Shown: positions 24,600 through 33,950, counted from the first letter of the stretch. The stretch is DNA of 64,000 nucleotides from Microbacterium sp. STN6 (GCF_026410545.1 NZ_JAPMIT010000002.1:682001-746000); one strand, 5' to 3'. The notes: generated from the sequence alone by a model not told the origin. Numbers and translations are program-made.

Positions 24600-25802
24600 T
24601 CAGCGGCGGCGGGGGCGTGCGGGGCCGTCGGGGTCGTTGATGGAGCCGACGATGAGCGCGGTCTGCAGAATGAGCGCCTCGCGCGCCCCCGTCGCATCCC
24701 AGCCGATCACGTCGGAGACCCGCTTCAGCCGATACCGCACCGTGTTCGGGTGCACGAAGAGCTCGCGGGCAGTTGCCTCGAGCGAGCGCCCGTTGTCGAG
24801 GTAACACCACAGGGTGGTCATGAGTTCGGTCGAGTGCTCATGCAGCGGGCGATAGATGCGTCCCACGAGCGTGCCGCGGGCGAGCGGGTCGCCGGCCAGG
24901 GCCCGCTCGGGCAGCAGGTCGTCGGCGTGCACGGGCCGCGGACAGTTGCGCCAGGCGCGTGCGACCGCGAAGCCCGCCAACGCGGCCTTTGCGCTCTTGG
25001 ACGCGTCGACGATGTTCGGCACCTCGTGGCCGAGCACCAGGTGGCCGGGGCCGAACCCGTACTCGAGCTGTCCGGCCATCTCGAGGAAGCTCACGAGCGG
25101 CTCGGCGCCGATCGTCTCATCCGGCTCCTCCTCGCTCGGGCGGGCGCGGCCGATGACGAGCACGAGACGGTTGCCTTGAACGCCGATCAGCACGTCGGCC
25201 GACATGTGTCGGGCCGTGCGCCGCAGCTGGTCCACGTCGAGCACGGGCGGTGCCGTGCCGACGAGCACGCTGACCTCGCCGTGGCCGTGCCAGCCGAGCG
25301 CGGCGATGCGGCTCGGCAGCTCGTCGTCGTATTCGCCGGTGAGGATCGAGTCGACGACGAGCGCCTCCAGGCGCGCATCCCACAGTCCGCGTGCCTCTGC
25401 GGCGCGCGCGTACACGTCTGCCGAGGCGAACGCGATCTCGCGAGAGTAGAGCAGGATGGCTTCACGCAGCGGCTCGCCGCCGTCCTTGACGCGCTCCTCG
25501 ACCACTTCGACGACCACGCGGATGAGTTGCAGCGTCTGCTGCAGGCTCACGCTGCGCAACAGTTCTCGCGGCGCCGCACCGAACACGTCGGCGGCGATCC
25601 ACGGAGTCGAGCGGGGGTCGTCGAACCACGAGATGAACGACGAAATGCCGGCCTGTGCGACCAGGCCAACGGCCGAGCGCCGCCCCGGCGGCATGTCGCC
25701 GTACCAGGGCAGCGTCTCCTCGAGCCTCTTCAGGGTCGTTGTCGCGAGCTCGCCCGAGATCTTGCGCAGCCAGGCGAGCGTCTCCTCTTTGGTCTTCGGC
25801 AC
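24600..25802 (-). CDS. PucR/CdaR-type transcriptional regulator, FasR-like
   Basis: A 400-residue protein with a helical N-terminal domain, a central GGDEF-like regulatory region (VLIGVQGNRLVLVIGRA) and a C-terminal PucR helix-turn-helix (LEATARELFVHPNTVRYRLKRVSDVIGWD). In Streptomyces the FasR protein of this type sits beside and activates fabD-fabH-acpP-fabF. Position and domain make that the best hypothesis here. The start is GTG at 25802, 14 bases after the aceE stop, so it may be co-transcribed with aceE and link pyruvate dehydrogenase output to fatty-acid synthesis. Confidence 0.85.
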   Translation of the reverse strand: MPKTKEETLAWLRKISGELATTTLKRLEETLPWYGDMPPGRRSAVGLVAQAGISSFISWFDDPRSTPWIAADVFGAAPRELLRSVSLQQTLQLIRVVVEVVEERVKDGGEPLREAILLYSREIAFASADVYARAAEARGLWDARLEALVVDSILTGEYDDELPSRIAALGWHGHGEVSVLVGTAPPVLDVDQLRRTARHMSADVLIGVQGNRLVLVIGRARPSEEEPDETIGAEPLVSFLEMAGQLEYGFGPGHLVLGHEVPNIVDASKSAKAALAGFAVARAWRNCPRPVHADDLLPERALAGDPLARGTLVGRIYRPLHEHSTELMTTLWCYLDNGRSLEATARELFVHPNTVRYRLKRVSDVIGWDATGAREALILQTALIVGSINDPDGPARPRRR

Positions 25803-25816
25803 GGTCGTCGCGGGAA

Positions 25817-28543
25817 TCAGCTCTCACCGCCGGCGGAGCCGGTCGTGCCGGCGTTCACGTCGTGCAGCCGGTACTTCGCGATCGCCTCAGAGGGCACGGA
25901 TGCCGCAACCTGACCCCGAGCGGACAGCAGCTCCAGCGTGCGCACCACCATCGATGGGCCGTCGATCGTGAAGAAGCGCCGTGCCGCGGGCCGCGTGTCC
26001 GAGAATCCGAAGCCGTCGGCGCCGAGCGTCGCGTAGTCGCCCGGCACCCACGCACGGATCTGATCCGGCACCGCATGCATGTAGTCGGTCGTTGCGACGA
26101 AGGGACCGGATGCGCCGGCAAGCTTCGTGGTCAGGTACGGCACCCGCGCCTCGGCATCCGGGTTCATGAAATTGTGCTGCTCGGCGTCGAGCGCGTCGCG
26201 ACGCAGCTCGGACCACGAGGTGACCGACCAGACGTCGGCCGAGACACCCCAGTCGTCGGCGAGCAGTCGCTGCGCCTCGAGCGCCCACGGCACTGCGACG
26301 CCGGAGGCCATCAGCTGCGCCTTCGGGCCGGTGGTCTGGCCCTCGCTGAGCCGATAGATGCCGCGCACGACACCGTCGACGTCGAGCCCCTCCGGCTCGG
26401 CGGGCTGCACCATGGGCTCGTTGTACACCGTGAGGTAGTACATGACGTTGGGGTCGGCATGCTGCCCGCCGTACATGCGCTCGAGTCCACTGCGCACGAT
26501 GTGGCCGATTTCGTACCCGTACGCCGGGTCGTACGCGACGACGGCGGGGTTGGTGGACGCCAACAGCGGCGAATGGCCGTCTGCGTGCTGCAGCCCCTCG
26601 CCCGTGAGCGTGGTGCGGCCCGCGGTGGCGCCCATGATGAAGCCGCGCGTCATCTGGTCGCCCGCGGCCCAGAGCGCGTCTCCGGTGCGCTGGAAGCCGA
26701 ACATGGAATAGAAGATATAGACGGGGATGAGCGGCTCGCCCTGCGTCGAATACGACGTGCCGACGGCGGTGAACGCGGCGGTCGCCCCCGCCTCGTTGAT
26801 GCCGACGTGAATGATCTGCCCCTGCTCGCTCTCCTTATACGCGAGCAGCAACTCCCGATCGACCGACGTGTAGTGCTGGCCGTTCGGGTTGTAGATCTTG
26901 GCGTTCGGGAAGAACGCGTCCATGCCGAACGTGCGCGCCTCGTCCGGGATGATCGGCACGATGCGGTGGCCGAAACCCTTCACCCGCAGCAGATCCTTCA
27001 GCAGGCGCACGAACGCCATCGTGGTGGCGATCTCCTGCGTGCCCGACCCCTTCTTCGAGATGGCGTAGGCCGAATCCTCGGGCAGGGTGAGCTGCTGGTA
27101 GCGCACCCGCCGCTCGGGCAGGTAGCCGCCGAGCGCACGCCGGCGCTCGTGCAGGTACTCGATCGCCTCGTCGTCCCGGCCCGGGTGATAGTAGGGCGGC
27201 AGGTACGGGTTCTCTTCGAGTTGAGCGTCGGTGATGGGCACGCGCATGGCATCGCGGAACGTCTTCAGGTTGTCGAGCGTGAGCTTCTTCATCTGGTGCG
27301 TCGCGTTGCGGCCCTCGAACGACGGGCCGAGCCCGTAGCCCTTGACCGTCTTTGCGAGGATCACGGTGGGCTGGCCCTTGTGCTCGGTCGCCGCCTTGAA
27401 TGCCGCGTAGACCTTGCGGTAGTCGTGGCCGCCGCGCTTGAGGTTCCAGACCTGCTCGTCCGAGTAGTCCTTCACGAGCTCGAGAGCGCGCGGGTCGCGA
27501 CCGAAGAAGTTCTCACGGACGTAGGCGCCGCTCTCGGCCTTGTACGTCTGGTAGTCGCCATCCGGTGTCATGTTCATGACGTTCAGCAGGGCGCCCTCGG
27601 TGTCGGCGGCGAGCAGGGAATCCCACTCGCGGCCCCAGATGACCTTGATGACGTTCCAGCCGGCGCCGCGGAAGAAGCTTTCGAGCTCCTGGATGATCTT
27701 GCCGTTGCCGCGCACGGGGCCGTCGAGACGCTGCAGGTTGCAGTTGATGACAAACGTGAGGTTGTCGAGGCCTTCGTTGGCGGCGACCTGTAGCTGGCCG
27801 CGGCTCTCGACCTCGTCCATCTCGCCGTCGCCGAGGAACGCCCATACGTGCTGGTCGCCCGCGTCCTTGATTCCGCGGTTGGTCAGGTACTTGTTGAGCT
27901 GCGCCTGGTAGATGGCGTTGATGGGCCCGATGCCCATGGAGACGGTGGGGAACTGCCAGAACTCGGGCATGAGCCGCGGGTGCGGGTAGGAGGGCAGGCC
28001 GTGCGGCGCATGCGACTTCTCCTGGCGAAAGCCGTCGAGATCCACTTCGCCGAGCCGGCCCTCGAGGAAGGCGCGAGCGTACATGCCGGGGGAGGCGTGG
28101 CCCTGATAGAAGACCTGATCGGCGCCGCCCGGGGCATCCGGCCCGCGGAAGAAGTAGTTGTGGCCGACCTCATACAGAGCGGCGGAGGACGCGTAGGTCG
28201 AGATGTGCCCGCCGACGGCGATGCCGGGGCGTTGCGAGCGGTGCACGGTGATGGCGGCGTTCCAGCGGATCCAGCGGCGATAGCGGCGCTCGATCTCCTC
28301 GTCGCCGGGAAAGTCAGGCTCGTTCTCGGGTGCGATCGTGTTGACGTAGTCGGTGGTCGGCACCATGGGCACGCCCAGGTGCAGCTCCTTGGAGCGCTTG
28401 AGCAGGCTGAGCATGATCTCGCGCGCACGCTGGCGCCCGTGGGCGGCGACGAGGGCGTCGAGCGACTCGTTCCACTCGGCGGTCTCGTCGGGATCGGCGT
28501 CGATGTTGTCCACCGAGTAAGGGTCCTGGTCGTTGACGGTCAC
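25817..28543 (-). CDS. aceE: Pyruvate dehydrogenase E1 component (homodimeric)
   Basis: 908 residues, the normal length for homodimeric E1p, which decarboxylates pyruvate with thiamine diphosphate and passes the acetyl group to the E2 lipoyl domain. The thiamine-diphosphate motif starts with GDGEMDE and ends near [35 protein letters not shown] and the central [14 protein letters not shown] segment are also conserved. The start is GTG with AGAGG upstream. It is followed closely by the PucR-type regulator. Confidence 0.97.
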   Translation of the reverse strand: MTVNDQDPYSVDNIDADPDETAEWNESLDALVAAHGRQRAREIMLSLLKRSKELHLGVPMVPTTDYVNTIAPENEPDFPGDEEIERRYRRWIRWNAAITVHRSQRPGIAVGGHISTYASSAALYEVGHNYFFRGPDAPGGADQVFYQGHASPGMYARAFLEGRLGEVDLDGFRQEKSHAPHGLPSYPHPRLMPEFWQFPTVSMGIGPINAIYQAQLNKYLTNRGIKDAGDQHVWAFLGDGEMDEVESRGQLQVAANEGLDNLTFVINCNLQRLDGPVRGNGKIIQELESFFRGAGWNVIKVIWGREWDSLLAADTEGALLNVMNMTPDGDYQTYKAESGAYVRENFFGRDPRALELVKDYSDEQVWNLKRGGHDYRKVYAAFKAATEHKGQPTVILAKTVKGYGLGPSFEGRNATHQMKKLTLDNLKTFRDAMRVPITDAQLEENPYLPPYYHPGRDDEAIEYLHERRRALGGYLPERRVRYQQLTLPEDSAYAISKKGSGTQEIATTMAFVRLLKDLLRVKGFGHRIVPIIPDEARTFGMDAFFPNAKIYNPNGQHYTSVDRELLLAYKESEQGQIIHVGINEAGATAAFTAVGTSYSTQGEPLIPVYIFYSMFGFQRTGDALWAAGDQMTRGFIMGATAGRTTLTGEGLQHADGHSPLLASTNPAVVAYDPAYGYEIGHIVRSGLERMYGGQHADPNVMYYLTVYNEPMVQPAEPEGLDVDGVVRGIYRLSEGQTTGPKAQLMASGVAVPWALEAQRLLADDWGVSADVWSVTSWSELRRDALDAEQHNFMNPDAEARVPYLTTKLAGASGPFVATTDYMHAVPDQIRAWVPGDYATLGADGFGFSDTRPAARRFFTIDGPSMVVRTLELLSARGQVAASVPSEAIAKYRLHDVNAGTTGSAGGES

Positions 28544-28737
28544 CCTCGACCTCTTTCTGTGCGTGGGAACGGGTCGTCCATCGGCCGCCGGCGCCGGGTT
28601 GCGACTCGCGAGCCATCGTCAGCCTAGCGAGTGCATACGTGCGTCGCGGACATTGGCCTTGTCGCGCATCCGGTCTATGCTTTGTGACCGTGCCTGCGCG
28701 TCGCCACCGTGCGCGGGCGAGGAAAGGGAAACACCTC

Positions 28738-29208
28738 ATGGCGCTGGAGAACGACACCCAGGCTCCGGACTTCGAACTGCTCAGCCAGCATGGCGAGACG
28801 ATTCGCCTGAGCGACTTTCAGGGCAGGCGGGCGGTCGCGCTCGTCTTCTTCCCACTGGCCTTCTCGGGCGTGTGCACGAGCGAGCTGTGCGAACTGCGCG
28901 ACCACATCGACCTGTTTCGCGCCGACGGCGTGGAGCTCATCGGCATCTCGGTCGACTCGAAGCACACGCTGCGCGCCTGGGCCGAGCAGGAGGGCTACGA
29001 CTTCACGCTGCTCGCCGACTTCTGGCCGCACGGCCAGGTGGCGAAGGAGTACGGCGTGTTTCTCGAGCACAAGGGGTTCGCGAACCGGGCCACGTTCCTC
29101 ATCGACGCCGGCGGCGTGATTCGCGCGAGCTTCATCACGGCGCCGGGGGAGCCGCGCCCGTTCGCGGCATACCGCGCCGCGCTCGAGAGCCTGCAGCCCG
29201 CGGCATAG
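28738..29208 (+). CDS. ahpE: AhpE-type one-Cys peroxiredoxin
   Basis: 156 residues from the ATG at 28738, which has GAGGAAAGGG upstream. It reduces peroxides through Cys46 in FFPLAFSGVCTSEL, the AhpE version of the PxxxTxxC motif. A second Cys at 51 follows closely and could take part in resolving the sulfenic acid, unlike a strict one-Cys enzyme. The thioredoxin fold (FELLSQHGETIRLSDFQG, then ISVDSKHTLRAWA) is complete. It is divergent from aceE across about 190 bp with no other gene. Confidence 0.9.
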   Translation: MALENDTQAPDFELLSQHGETIRLSDFQGRRAVALVFFPLAFSGVCTSELCELRDHIDLFRADGVELIGISVDSKHTLRAWAEQEGYDFTLLADFWPHGQVAKEYGVFLEHKGFANRATFLIDAGGVIRASFITAPGEPRPFAAYRAALESLQPAA

Positions 29209-29247
29209 GCGCATCCCGCTACTATTGCAGGGCATCGCTTGCGCGAT

Positions 29248-29320
29248 GGGCCTTTAGCTCAGCTGGTAGAGCGCCACGTTTACACCGTGGATGTCGTCGG
29301 TTCGATCCCGGCAGGGCCCA
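29248..29320 (+). tRNA. tRNA-Val (TAC)
   Basis: The acceptor GGGCCTT (29248-29254) pairs with AGGGCCC (29313-29319), the anticodon TAC lies in GTTTACACC, and the T-arm is GTCGGTTCGATCCCGGC. The discriminator is A29320; CCA is not encoded. A small hairpin CCGATG-TCG-CATCGG follows at 29330-29344 and may help end the transcript. Confidence 0.95.
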
Positions 29321-29409
29321 CCTAGTTCTCCGATGTCGCATCGGTGGCTCGCTCCCGCCCGGTGATGATCGGAGGCTCCATCAGCCGCGCACGTCGTAGC
29401 CTTGAGCCT

Positions 29410-29712
29410 GTGAAACTGCGCGGCACAATTCGATCGACGAAGAGCTGGACCAACGAGGGCAGCGGCCTGACCGCATCCGAGGCACGAGCGGTGGCGATCA
29501 GCGGCATGCCCGACGGCTATGAGTTGGTCGACGTCACGACCGTGAGCGCGAAGCCCGGCGAGCCGGTCACGATGCGTGCCATCGCACGCAGCGGCGACGT
29601 ACGCGACGTCGAGGCCGACGGCGTCACGCAGACGGAGGCCGCGGCGGCACTGCGCGCTGCCGTTCCCGAAGGGTTCCTCCTGCTTCAGCAGGTCGCCGTG
29701 GACGACGCGTAG
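29410..29712 (+). CDS. Hypothetical protein with an internal duplication
   Basis: A 100-residue protein from GTG 29410. Two similar halves are visible: EARAVAISGMPDGYELVDV (about residues 26-44) and EAAAALRAAVPEGFLLLQQV (about 76-96), each a short helix followed by a P-[DE]-G-[YF] turn and a strand. There is no signal peptide, membrane helix or known motif. The Shine-Dalgarno sequence is weak. It is not recognised as any family; the duplication suggests a small ligand-binding or dimerising fold. Confidence 0.65.
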   Translation: MKLRGTIRSTKSWTNEGSGLTASEARAVAISGMPDGYELVDVTTVSAKPGEPVTMRAIARSGDVRDVEADGVTQTEAAAALRAAVPEGFLLLQQVAVDDA

Positions 29713-29801
29713 CCTTTCCCCTCCTCTACCCAGCAGGGGGGTTACGGGTTCTCGCGGCCAGGGTTACCGTGACGGCCAACCGCGACACGGAAGGAACCGC
29801 C

Positions 29802-30215
29802 ATGACCACCGCGAAAGACATTATGACCCCGGGCGTCGAATGCATCGGCGAGAACGAGAGTCTCGAGGCCGCAGCGAAGAAGATGCGCGACCTCGACGTG
29901 GGCGTACTGCCCATCTGCGGAGACGACAACCGGTTGACGGGCATCCTCACCGACCGCGACATCGTCGTGAAATGCCTCGCCGACGGCGGGGACCCTCGCG
30001 AGACCAGCGCGGGCAGCCTCGCACAAGGCAAGCCCGTGACCATCGGAGCGGACGATGAGATCGAGGAGGCGCTTGACACGATGAAGCAGCATCAGGTGCG
30101 ACGCCTGCCGGTCATCGACGGGCACGATCTGGTGGGAATGGTGAGTCAGGCCGACATCGCCTTGAACATCGACGACGACCGGGTAGGCGAGTTGCTGGAG
30201 AAGTTGTCGCTCTAA
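29802..30215 (+). CDS. CBS-domain pair protein
   Basis: 137 residues made of two CBS motifs: AKDIMTPGVECIGENESLEAAAKKMRDLDVGVLPI, then GILTDRDIVVKCL, and, in the second half, DDEIEEALDTMKQHQVRRLPVIDGHDLVGMVSQADIA. CBS pairs bind adenine nucleotides and usually regulate other proteins. Here there is no attached enzyme, so a free-standing energy-sensing module is likely. ATG 29802 is chosen because GGAAGG precedes it. Confidence 0.9.
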   Translation: MTTAKDIMTPGVECIGENESLEAAAKKMRDLDVGVLPICGDDNRLTGILTDRDIVVKCLADGGDPRETSAGSLAQGKPVTIGADDEIEEALDTMKQHQVRRLPVIDGHDLVGMVSQADIALNIDDDRVGELLEKLSL

Positions 30216-30284
30216 CGGCTCGCGGGCGCGTTGGCGCGCGCTGCCGGGGCAGCCGGCGCGCCCGCACGATGCCATACTTGAGGC

Positions 30285-30395
30285 ATGGACATCGTCATGT
30301 GGAGCATCATCGGAGCGATCGTCGTCATCGGTGGCGTCGAGCTCATCGCGGCCGGGCGCGCGCTCGCCAAAGCACCCTACCGCGACGACAAGTAG
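30285..30395 (+). CDS. 36-residue single-helix membrane peptide
   Basis: A short open frame starts with ATG and encodes a hydrophobic helix (IIGAIVVIGGVELIAAGRAL) followed by a basic/acidic tail ending in YRDDK. TTGAGGC precedes the start. It lies alone after the CBS protein gene. The coding quality (GC-rich third positions, coherent transmembrane helix) supports a real peptide, but nothing else does. Confidence 0.45.
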   Translation: MDIVMWSIIGAIVVIGGVELIAAGRALAKAPYRDDK

Positions 30396-30422
30396 GCAGG
30401 CGGCAGCAGTCCGTCAGGAGCC

Positions 30423-30848
30423 TCAGGCCGTGCGCGCAGCCAACTCGGCACGCAGCGGCCACGCATCCGATTCGAGAATCACCTGCGCCGCGGCGCCCGT
30501 GTGCACATTGACCACAATGGGCGCGCGCTGATTGACCGTGATGCCGTCTGCGCCGGGGTTCGCCACCACGAGCAGCAGAACGTCCTCCGGCGCCTTCACG
30601 TCGATGGCGTCGCATTGCTCGTCGGTCAGCTCGGGCGTGTAGTCAGGCAGGTACTGGCCGGCATCGAGCACGAAGAGGCGGATGCCGCCCTGATCCTCGG
30701 CCCGAAGCGAGAACAGTCCGGCGCTCCCGGAGACCTCGGTGAGGGTGAACGCCGTCGTCGGCTCGAGGCCGAACGGCGGTTCCACGAACGCGAGCGTCGC
30801 GCTGAGCGGCGCAGAGTTCTGCTGGTCGGTCACGGTCGCCGCGCTCAA
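30423..30848 (-). CDS. fliW: Flagellar assembly factor FliW
   Basis: About 141 residues from TTG 30848, whose last two bases overlap the flgL stop (TTGA); GTG at 30833 is the alternative. The FliW fold is recognisable in LAFVEPPFGLEPTTAFTLTEV, IRLFVLDAGQYLPDY and the DVLLLVVANPG...TVNQRAPIVVN segment. FliW binds flagellin in the cytoplasm and, when free of it, binds CsrA and stops it repressing flagellin translation. Both partners are in this island (fliC at 35012, csrA at 59007). It is last in the flgN-flgK-flgL-fliW unit. Confidence 0.92.
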   Translation of the reverse strand: MSAATVTDQQNSAPLSATLAFVEPPFGLEPTTAFTLTEVSGSAGLFSLRAEDQGGIRLFVLDAGQYLPDYTPELTDEQCDAIDVKAPEDVLLLVVANPGADGITVNQRAPIVVNVHTGAAAQVILESDAWPLRAELAARTA

Positions 30849-31729
30849 CTGAGGAAGTCCATCAGTGTCGGCTGCAGCACACGCGCCGTCGTGGCGAGCG
30901 CCGCCTGATACGTCGTCTGCTGCGTCTGCAGGTCGAGAATCGACTTCGCAATATCGATGTCTTCGACACCCGACCTCTGCGCCTCGAGCGATGTTGCCTT
31001 CTGCATGTTCGCCTCCTGGGCTCGATCCACCTGATTCTGCCGCGTGCCGACCGAGGCCTGCACCGTGAGCATGGAACTCATGCGGTCGTCGATCTGCGTG
31101 AGATAGCCGCTCACGTTGGTGCCGGCGCGCAGATCCGTGGTGATCTTGTCGATCAGAGCGAACACCGACGCGTCGCCGTCGCCGTAGACTGCCGAGCCGT
31201 CCGCGTCGACGCGCACCGTCGTCGACGCGTCGATGCGGCGCTGCACGGTGCTGCCCGAGGCGCCCGTGTAGGTGTAGTCCGGTGCGAATGCCGCGCCAGC
31301 CGTCGAGTTGCCCGCGAAGATGTTGCGGCCCTGCAGCGAGGTGTTGGCCTGGCCGAGAAGCTCGCTCTTCAGGCTGTCGAGCTCGGTGGCGATGTCGTTC
31401 TTGGCGCTCTGCGACATCGAACCGTCGTTGGAGCCGCGCACGACGAGGTCGCGAACCCGGTGCATCACGGTGGTGCCGGCCGAGATCGTTGAGTCGACCA
31501 TGGTGAGCCACGAGTCGGCATCCCCGATATTGCGCCCATACTGTGCGTTGGCGCTCTGCTGAGAATGGATGCTGAGGCTCGCCGCCGTGCCAAGCGGATC
31601 GTCCGACGGCAGCTGGATCTGCTTGTGGCTCGACGCCTGCTCCTGCAGCTTGGCCAGCGCAACCATGTTCGCCTGGAGGTTGCGGTGCGCCGAGCTCATC
31701 AGCATCTGGTTCGTCACGCGTGTGATCAC
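30845..31729 (-). CDS. flgL: Flagellar hook-filament junction protein FlgL
   Basis: 294 residues. The flagellin-like N-terminus (MITRVTNQMLMSSAHRNLQANMVALAKLQEQ) and C-terminal helix (ILDLQTQQTTYQAALATTARVLQPTLMDFL) form the D0/D1 coiled coil. It connects the hook-associated protein FlgK to the filament and is exported by the flagellar type III system. It starts four bases after flgK and its stop overlaps fliW. Confidence 0.95.
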   Translation of the reverse strand: MITRVTNQMLMSSAHRNLQANMVALAKLQEQASSHKQIQLPSDDPLGTAASLSIHSQQSANAQYGRNIGDADSWLTMVDSTISAGTTVMHRVRDLVVRGSNDGSMSQSAKNDIATELDSLKSELLGQANTSLQGRNIFAGNSTAGAAFAPDYTYTGASGSTVQRRIDASTTVRVDADGSAVYGDGDASVFALIDKITTDLRAGTNVSGYLTQIDDRMSSMLTVQASVGTRQNQVDRAQEANMQKATSLEAQRSGVEDIDIAKSILDLQTQQTTYQAALATTARVLQPTLMDFLS

Positions 31730-31733
31730 GTTG

Positions 31734-33152
31734 TTACCTTCCGACCAGTCCGGTCTTGTTGATGAGTGTGTCGAGCAGTTCGTCGACCGCGGTCATGACG
31801 CGGGCGGCGCCCTGGTAGGCGTGCTGGAACATGAGCATGTTCATGTTCTCCTCGTCCATGTCGACGGACGCATTCGAGAGCTGCATGCTGCTCGCATTCG
31901 TCGAGGCGAGCCCGGAGAGAGAGGCCTGCTGGCCGTCGGTCTTCGACGCCACGCCGATGCCGGTGACGATGGTCGACCACAGGTGGTCGGGGGAGTCTTT
32001 GGCGACGCCGAGCTGGGAGATGGCGTCGGCGATGCTGCCGTCGAGATTGCCCGCGGTGGGGTTGGCGATGGCGATCTGGTCGGCCGAGGTCGGAACGACG
32101 CTCAAGCTGAGCGCCGCGTTGGCGGGATCGTAGGAGAAGAAGTCGCCGCCTGCCGTGCCCGTGGACGTCACGCCGGTCGAGTGCACCGCGTTCACCTGGT
32201 CGGCGATCGTCTTCGCCAGCGTGTTGTACGACTCGGCGGCCTCGGCCAACGCGCCACCGCTTCCGCCGGAAGCCGGCGCCAGCAGCGAAATGCTCCCGGC
32301 GATCGTGCCGCCGCTGAGCTCGATGGCGGTGCCGGGGCGGTCCGCCCACTCGAGGTGCACGGGGTCCGTTGCGGCCCCTGCCAGCTCCTGGGAGCCGACC
32401 GCCGTGATGCTGCGGGCCCGGTCGCCCGACACGAGGGCGTTGCCACCCACGAGCACATCGACGGTTCCGTCGCCGACGTCGCGCACCGTGCCACCGACGA
32501 GGTTCGCAAGCGAGGTGGTCAGCAGGCTGCGCTGGTCGAGAAGCTCGTTGACCGAGCCTCCCGCCGCCGTTGTCGATCGAATGCGTCCGTTGAGGTCGGC
32601 GATCTGCGCCGCGGCCTGGTTCACCGAATCGGCGAGGCTCGAAACCGTCGTGCGGGTCTGGGACCATTGGTTGGTCACCGCGGTGTAGCCCTGCGCGATC
32701 TGTGCCGTGAGCACGGAGGCCTGCTGCAGCACGACGCCGCCGCTCGCGGGAAGCGAGGTGTTGTTCGACAGGTCGCTCCAGGCAGACCAGAAGTTCTGCA
32801 GCTGCGTCGAGATGCCATTCGATCCGGGCTCGTTGAGGCTTGTCTCCAGCGTCGTCATGCCGCTCGACCGGGCGCTCCAGTACCCATCGGCGGATGCTGC
32901 GGTGCGCACCCGTGCATCCAGGAATCCGTCGGCAAGCCGTGTGATGCTGTCGACCGAGACGCCCTGGCCGGGAGTCACCCCGGCCGAGAACAGGCCCGTG
33001 CTGGCAACCGGGCCGATCGCCGAGGTGTTGACGCGCTGCCGGGTGTAGCCGGTGGTCGACGCGTTGGCGATGTTCTGGCCGACGACGTCGAGGCCCTGCC
33101 GGGCCGCAACGAGACCCGTGTAGGCCGTGTTGAGTCCACTGAATGTACTCAT
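31734..33152 (-). CDS. flgK: Flagellar hook-associated protein FlgK
   Basis: 472 residues with the axial-protein N-terminus STFSGLNTAYTGLVAARQGLDVVGQNIANASTTGYTRQRV and the C-terminal helix ENMNMLMFQHAYQGAARVMTAVDELLDTLIN. It forms the first hook-filament junction ring. It is shorter than the enteric FlgK (about 550), mainly in the middle domains. It follows flgN by six bases and is followed by flgL. Confidence 0.95.
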   Translation of the reverse strand: MSTFSGLNTAYTGLVAARQGLDVVGQNIANASTTGYTRQRVNTSAIGPVASTGLFSAGVTPGQGVSVDSITRLADGFLDARVRTAASADGYWSARSSGMTTLETSLNEPGSNGISTQLQNFWSAWSDLSNNTSLPASGGVVLQQASVLTAQIAQGYTAVTNQWSQTRTTVSSLADSVNQAAAQIADLNGRIRSTTAAGGSVNELLDQRSLLTTSLANLVGGTVRDVGDGTVDVLVGGNALVSGDRARSITAVGSQELAGAATDPVHLEWADRPGTAIELSGGTIAGSISLLAPASGGSGGALAEAAESYNTLAKTIADQVNAVHSTGVTSTGTAGGDFFSYDPANAALSLSVVPTSADQIAIANPTAGNLDGSIADAISQLGVAKDSPDHLWSTIVTGIGVASKTDGQQASLSGLASTNASSMQLSNASVDMDEENMNMLMFQHAYQGAARVMTAVDELLDTLINKTGLVGR

Positions 33153-33157
33153 GACGT

Positions 33158-33643
33158 TTACAGCCTGGCGTCAAAGAACTGGGCGCGGCCGCCGACGAGC
33201 TCGCTCGTGCCGTGCGCGTCATAGGTGCGCGCCTCGCTCTCGGCGCCGGCGAGCGCCTCCTGCGTCGAGCGCACCGCGGCGCGCAGGTACTGCTCGTTCA
33301 CATCGCGCAGCTGCTTGATCTCGGCGGTCAGGCCGGTCATCGCGGAGAGGTGTCCGTTGAAGATCTCGGCCCACGGGCCGGCGGGGGCGTGTGAGACGAG
33401 CTCGCGCAGGGTGGCGCCCTCATCCGTGCCCCATTCGGTGGCGACCTGCGCCACCTCGACCGTGCGAGCGAGACCGGTCACCCGAAGGCGCTCCATGACC
33501 TGTTCGACCTCGCGCGTGGCGTGCTGCACCCAGCGCGTGCGCCCGGCGGTGAGGAGCAGCTGCTCCTCCTCGAGTTTGAAGGTCAGCAGTTCGAGCAACT
33601 CACGCTCTCGCCAGAGCAGGGCTGACAGCTCTTGCGCGCCCAT
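33158..33643 (-). CDS. flgN: FlgN-like export chaperone
   Basis: 161 mostly helical residues. LLWRERELLELLTFKLEEEQLLLTAGRTRWV is the FlgN signature of a long amphipathic helix, with further heptads downstream. FlgN escorts FlgK and FlgL to the export gate, and the gene lies directly upstream of both. It is the first gene of a unit driven by a sigma-28-type promoter at 33709-33737, leaving a leader of about 60 bases. Confidence 0.85.
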   Translation of the reverse strand: MGAQELSALLWRERELLELLTFKLEEEQLLLTAGRTRWVQHATREVEQVMERLRVTGLARTVEVAQVATEWGTDEGATLRELVSHAPAGPWAEIFNGHLSAMTGLTAEIKQLRDVNEQYLRAAVRSTQEALAGAESEARTYDAHGTSELVGGRAQFFDARL

Positions 33644-33708
33644 GGCTCCTCCACTCGATTCTTGACGGGACGGTGACGGCGGAAGTGCCGGCGTCGTTCT
33701 TCAGACCA

Positions 33709-33737
33709 CTGTCGGCACCCTCGCCGCCCATGTTAGG
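33709..33737 (-). promoter_or_regulatory. Sigma-28-type promoter of flgN-flgK-flgL-fliW
   Basis: On the minus strand CCTAAC (33737-33732), exactly 15 bases, then GCCGACAG (33716-33709). It matches the element before fliC, flgB, flbD and fliM, and the FliA consensus TAAA-N15-GCCGATAA. Confidence 0.85.
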
Positions 33738-33791
33738 GGGACACCCGATGCGTTGCCCGAGAATGTGCAGGCCGCGCGGGCTGAAACGATG

Positions 33792-33835
33792 CACCCCCGT
33801 ACTGGGGGAGCGGACACACCCTTAGTGGGGGCGCG
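33792..33835 (+). promoter_or_regulatory. Two direct copies of a 21-bp motif upstream of fliA
   Basis: Copies at 33792-33812 and 33815-33835 share a CAC(C/A)CCC-nTA(C/G)T-GGGGG core with partial dyad symmetry, and are offset by 23 bp, about two helical turns. A related GGGGG-ACACCC lies at 33736-33746. They are about 200 bp before the fliA start and could be sites for the activator that switches the flagellar system on. No protein can be assigned. This lies in the 388-bp divergent gap 33644-34031. Confidence 0.45.
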
Positions 33836-33875
33836 TCTACCCTCCATATCTGCTGAGAGTTTGAAAAGGTAAGTC

Positions 33876-33950
33876 ATGAGCGGCAGAGATGCCCGATCTC
33901 CTCGCTCACAACACCCGAGCACCACCGCACCACACCCGAGCAACACCTAG
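33876..33950 (+). other. Possible 24-residue leader peptide in the fliA 5' region
   Basis: ATG at 33876, preceded by GAAAAGG, opens a frame of 24 codons rich in Ser, Pro, Thr and His and ends in TAG at 33948. The second half overlaps a C/A-rich, G-poor stretch (about 33895-33990) with repeated CACCCGAG. It could be a translated leader, or chance; the low-complexity composition argues for an RNA-level role. Confidence 0.25.

Noticed and set aside
29330-29344. A hairpin after tRNA-Val as a firm terminator.
   Set aside because: The stem is only six pairs with a three-base loop and no U-run follows.
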